The notes below the pieces were generated by a model. It was not told the origin of the DNA, ran no database searches, and was given only the letters and a program-made list of their open reading frames with translations. 15,613 nucleotides of DNA from Sva-07 sp035529175 (GTDB lineage: Bacteria; Actinomycetota; Acidimicrobiia; Acidimicrobiales; Ilumatobacteraceae), in contig DATKXG010000146.1 of assembly GCA_035529175.1 (NCBI GenBank), positions 1-15,613 on the forward strand, written 5' to 3'. A program made the position numbers and the translations under genes. Shown piece after piece: positions 13,244-15,613 of the stretch. Position 1 is the first letter of the stretch, and each line of letters opens with the position of its first letter.

Positions 13244-13886
13244 AGGTGAAGTCGGGGGCGATCCGGTTGGATCGCTTGATCTCGGCCATCCCGGACATCG
13301 TGGCCAGCTTCTCGACGGCGTCCCACAACTCGACCGCCTCGGCGCCCCGCGGCGCCTTTGAGATCACCGGCCCGAAGAAGCTCGCCTCGTCGTCGGTGCC
13401 AGGATGGAACGTGAGGATCGGCGTGCCGACGTCCCTGCCGGTACGGCTCAACGCCAGCTCGGTGTCGGCGCGGATGTACTGGTCGTGTGACTCGTCGTCG
13501 GCGGCGTCGAGGTGGACCTCGTCGAGTCCGGCACCAGCGAGCAGGCCGCGGTACCACGTCAACGTGTCGCCACGTGCCGCCTCTCGCTCGGCACCGACGT
13601 GCAGCGCTTCGCCGATCGCCGTGTACCACCGACCGACCGCAGTCGGGTCGTCCTCGCCCAACCGGATCGCATCGCCGATGCGCAGACCCTGGTGGCCGAG
13701 GTAGTGACCCGCTCGGTACTGAGGCGTGTACCACTCACGGGTGTTGTTCTCGTTGAGCATCCACAAGGAGATGAAGCGCCACTCGATCTCGTAGTCGCGC
13801 TGCTCGCTCACGTTGACCACCCAGCGCGACGTGATCCACGCCCACGGACAGACCGGGTCGAAGAAGAAGTCGAGGTCGGCGGCCAT
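13242..13886 (-). CDS. DsbA-family oxidoreductase, Rv2466c-like, with CPWA active site
   Basis: This is a thioredoxin-fold protein with a helical insertion, 214 residues, related to the mycobacterial mycothiol-dependent reductase Rv2466c. Shared features are FFDPVCPWAWITSRWV (9-24), a SLWMLNEN segment, GDAIRLG, the cis-proline region DVGTPILTFHPG and FFGPVISKAPRG near residues 166-177. Rv2466c has a CPWC redox motif; here the second cysteine is alanine (GCG), leaving only C13. A monothiol mechanism using mycothiol is possible but inferred. The start ATG 13886 has no strong ribosome-binding site and lies 35 nt after the infB stop, so it is probably cotranscribed. The gene interrupts the usual infB-rbfA adjacency. 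No signal peptide, so it is cytoplasmic. Confidence 0.88.
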   Translation of the reverse strand: MAADLDFFFDPVCPWAWITSRWVVNVSEQRDYEIEWRFISLWMLNENNTREWYTPQYRAGHYLGHQGLRIGDAIRLGEDDPTAVGRWYTAIGEALHVGAEREAARGDTLTWYRGLLAGAGLDEVHLDAADDESHDQYIRADTELALSRTGRDVGTPILTFHPGTDDEASFFGPVISKAPRGAEAVELWDAVEKLATMSGMAEIKRSNRIAPDFT

Positions 13887-13921
13887 CAGTGCAACCTAGC
13901 GGGACGATCCCGCCACCAATA

Positions 13922-15613
13922 TCAGGTACGGGCGATTTCGACGTCCTGGTAGGTCTCGATGAGATCACCAGGCTTGAGGTCCTGGAAGTCGGACAGGCCG
14001 ATACCGCACTCGAAGCCCTCACGGACCTCGCGCGCATCGTCCTTGAACCGCTTGAGCGACGTGATGTCGCCCTTCCAGATGATCGTGCCGTCACGCAGGA
14101 AGCGCACCTTCGAGCCGCGGGTGATGACGCCCGAGCGGACGTAGCACCCGGCGATCGCACCGAGCTTGGGAACCCGGAAGATCTCACGGACCTCGGCTTC
14201 GCCGGTCACCTGCTCCTCGAACTCGGGCTCGAGCATGCCGATCACGGCCTGCTCGATGTCCTCGATCAGCTTGTAGATGATCTCGTACGTGCGAATCTCG
14301 ACTTCTTCCTGCTCGGCCAGCTTGCGGGCCTTGCCGTCGGGGCGCACGTTGAAGCCGATGATCGTGGCGTTCGTGGCATTCGCCAGCGTGATGTCGTTCT
14401 CGGTGATTCCACCCACGGCGCGATGCACGAAGCTGATGTCGACCTCGTCGCGCTCGAGCCGCCGCAACGACTCGGTGACCGCTTCGAGCGACCCCTGCAC
14501 GTCAGCCTTGAGGATCAGGTTGACCGAGGCCTTCTCGCCCGACTGGATCTGGGCGAAGATGTCCTCGAGCTTGGTGCCGGTCTTGACGCGGGCGTCCTCT
14601 CGGAGATGCTTCGCCTTCAGGCGCAGCTCGCGTGATTCGGCGACGGTCCGGGCGATCTTGTCGTCCGGGGCGGCGCGGAACTCGTCACCCGCCTCGGGGA
14701 CGAGCGACAGACCGAGCACCTGGACCGGCGTGGACGGGCCCGCCGACTTGACCTGCTCGCCCTTGTCGTTGATCATCGCTCGGACCTTGCCCCACGCGGC
14801 ACCGGCCACGATCGGGTCGCCGATCTTGAGTTCGCCCTTGTCGACGAGAATCGTCGCCACGGGGCCGCGACCCTTGTCGAGCTGGGCCTCGATCACGATG
14901 CCCTTCGCTCGCCCGGTCGGGTTCGCGGTGAGCTCCTCGAGTTCGGCGACGACCTGCAGCTGTTCGATCAGCTCGTCGACGCCGAGGCCCTGGAGTGCGG
15001 ACATCTCGACGACGATCGTGTCGCCGCCCCACGACTCGGGGACGAGTTCGTACTCGGCCAGTTGCGTGAGCACGCGCTGCGGATCGGCGTTCTCCTTGTC
15101 GATCTTGTTGACGGCCACCACGATCGGCACGTCGGCGGCGCGGGCATGGTTGATGGCCTCGATCGTCTGGGGCATGATCCCGTCATCGGCGGCGACCATC
15201 AGGACGACGATGTCGGTCGCGTCGGCACCGCGAGCACGCATCTGCGTGAACGCAGCGTGGCCCGGGGTGTCGAGGAACGTGACCGAGCCGTGCTCGTTCT
15301 GCACCTGGTAGGCGCCGATGTGCTGGGTGATGCCACCGGCCTCACCCTCCACGACGTTGGCGCCGCGGATGCGGTCGAGCAGCGTGGTCTTGCCGTGGTC
15401 GACGTGGCCCATCACGGTGATCACCGGCGGGCGCGGCTCCTGCATCTCGTCGTCGTCGGAGTCGTCGAACAACTTCTGCAGTTCGACCTCTTCCTGCTGG
15501 CCGGGCTCGACCAGGAGAATCTCGGCTCCCACCTCGAGCGCGAACAGCTCCATCTGCTCGTCGGCGAGCGTCATCGTTGCCGTGACCATCTCGCCGTTGT
15601 TGAGCAGGAAGCG
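13922..15613 (-). CDS. infB: Translation initiation factor IF-2 (5' end beyond window)
   Basis: IF-2 is the GTPase that places initiator tRNA on the 30S subunit and promotes subunit joining. 563 codons are visible. The frame is open to the right edge (RFLLNNGEMVTATMTLADEQMELFA), so the N-terminal region lies outside the window and the internal ATG at 15589 is not the start. In the G domain, G1 is GHVDHGKTT, the switch II motif is DTPGHAAF, G4 is NKID, and G5 is SAL. Domains II to IV follow, ending KRFKDDAREVREGFECGIGLSDFQDLKPGDLIETYQDVEIART, the typical C2 terminus. It heads the infB-oxidoreductase-rbfA-truB-ribF transcript. Confidence 0.97.
   Translation of the reverse strand, partial: RFLLNNGEMVTATMTLADEQMELFALEVGAEILLVEPGQQEEVELQKLFDDSDDDEMQEPRPPVITVMGHVDHGKTTLLDRIRGANVVEGEAGGITQHIGAYQVQNEHGSVTFLDTPGHAAFTQMRARGADATDIVVLMVAADDGIMPQTIEAINHARAADVPIVVAVNKIDKENADPQRVLTQLAEYELVPESWGGDTIVVEMSALQGLGVDELIEQLQVVAELEELTANPTGRAKGIVIEAQLDKGRGPVATILVDKGELKIGDPIVAGAAWGKVRAMINDKGEQVKSAGPSTPVQVLGLSLVPEAGDEFRAAPDDKIARTVAESRELRLKAKHLREDARVKTGTKLEDIFAQIQSGEKASVNLILKADVQGSLEAVTESLRRLERDEVDISFVHRAVGGITENDITLANATNATIIGFNVRPDGKARKLAEQEEVEIRTYEIIYKLIEDIEQAVIGMLEPEFEEQVTGEAEVREIFRVPKLGAIAGCYVRSGVITRGSKVRFLRDGTIIWKGDITSLKRFKDDAREVREGFECGIGLSDFQDLKPGDLIETYQDVEIART

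Overview
The window looks like chromosomal DNA of a high-GC actinobacterium, most likely a member of the Acidimicrobiia (Ilumatobacter-like). Four things point that way: a strong G/C third-position bias, the infB-rbfA-truB-ribF and rpsO-pnp-dapB gene order typical of actinobacteria, a relative of the mycobacterial DsbA-like protein Rv2466c, and several starts with a TANNNT -10 hexamer only 6-8 nt upstream, the hallmark of leaderless mRNAs. The lineage is inferred from gene content and composition, not from a marker gene.

Layout. At the left edge is the 3'-truncated end of an AlkK-type acyl-CoA synthetase (minus strand). A small multi-pass membrane protein with DedA-like features is divergent from it, followed by thiol peroxidase tpx (both plus). 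Then come a REP-associated tyrosine transposase (RAYT) broken by an in-frame TGA, dapB, pnp and rpsO, all minus. A 378-nt non-coding stretch between rpsO and pnp contains strong hairpins. A plus-strand ABC importer (ATPase, permease, lipoprotein binding protein; NMT1/SsuABC type) sits between rpsO and ribF. The right part is a minus-strand operon read right to left: infB (its 5' end lies outside the window), a DsbA/Rv2466c-like oxidoreductase, rbfA, truB and ribF.

How the genes work together. infB, rbfA, truB, rpsO and pnp form the conserved translation-initiation, ribosome-maturation, tRNA-modification and RNA-turnover neighbourhood. ribF makes FMN and FAD, and dapB makes the lysine and cell-wall precursor. 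tpx and the Rv2466c-like protein are thiol-redox enzymes. The ABC importer is an insertion into this block, and its substrate cannot be read from sequence.

The most notable non-gene structure is a family of six 33-nt palindromes: 2308-2340, 2893-2925, 2930-2962, 3812-3844, 4649-4681 and 13211-13243. Two of them bracket the RAYT. Four begin with the last two bases of a neighbouring gene's TGA stop codon, and one shows three compensatory base-pair changes. Together they make up a REP/RAYT-like system in which the palindromes are placed at gene ends.
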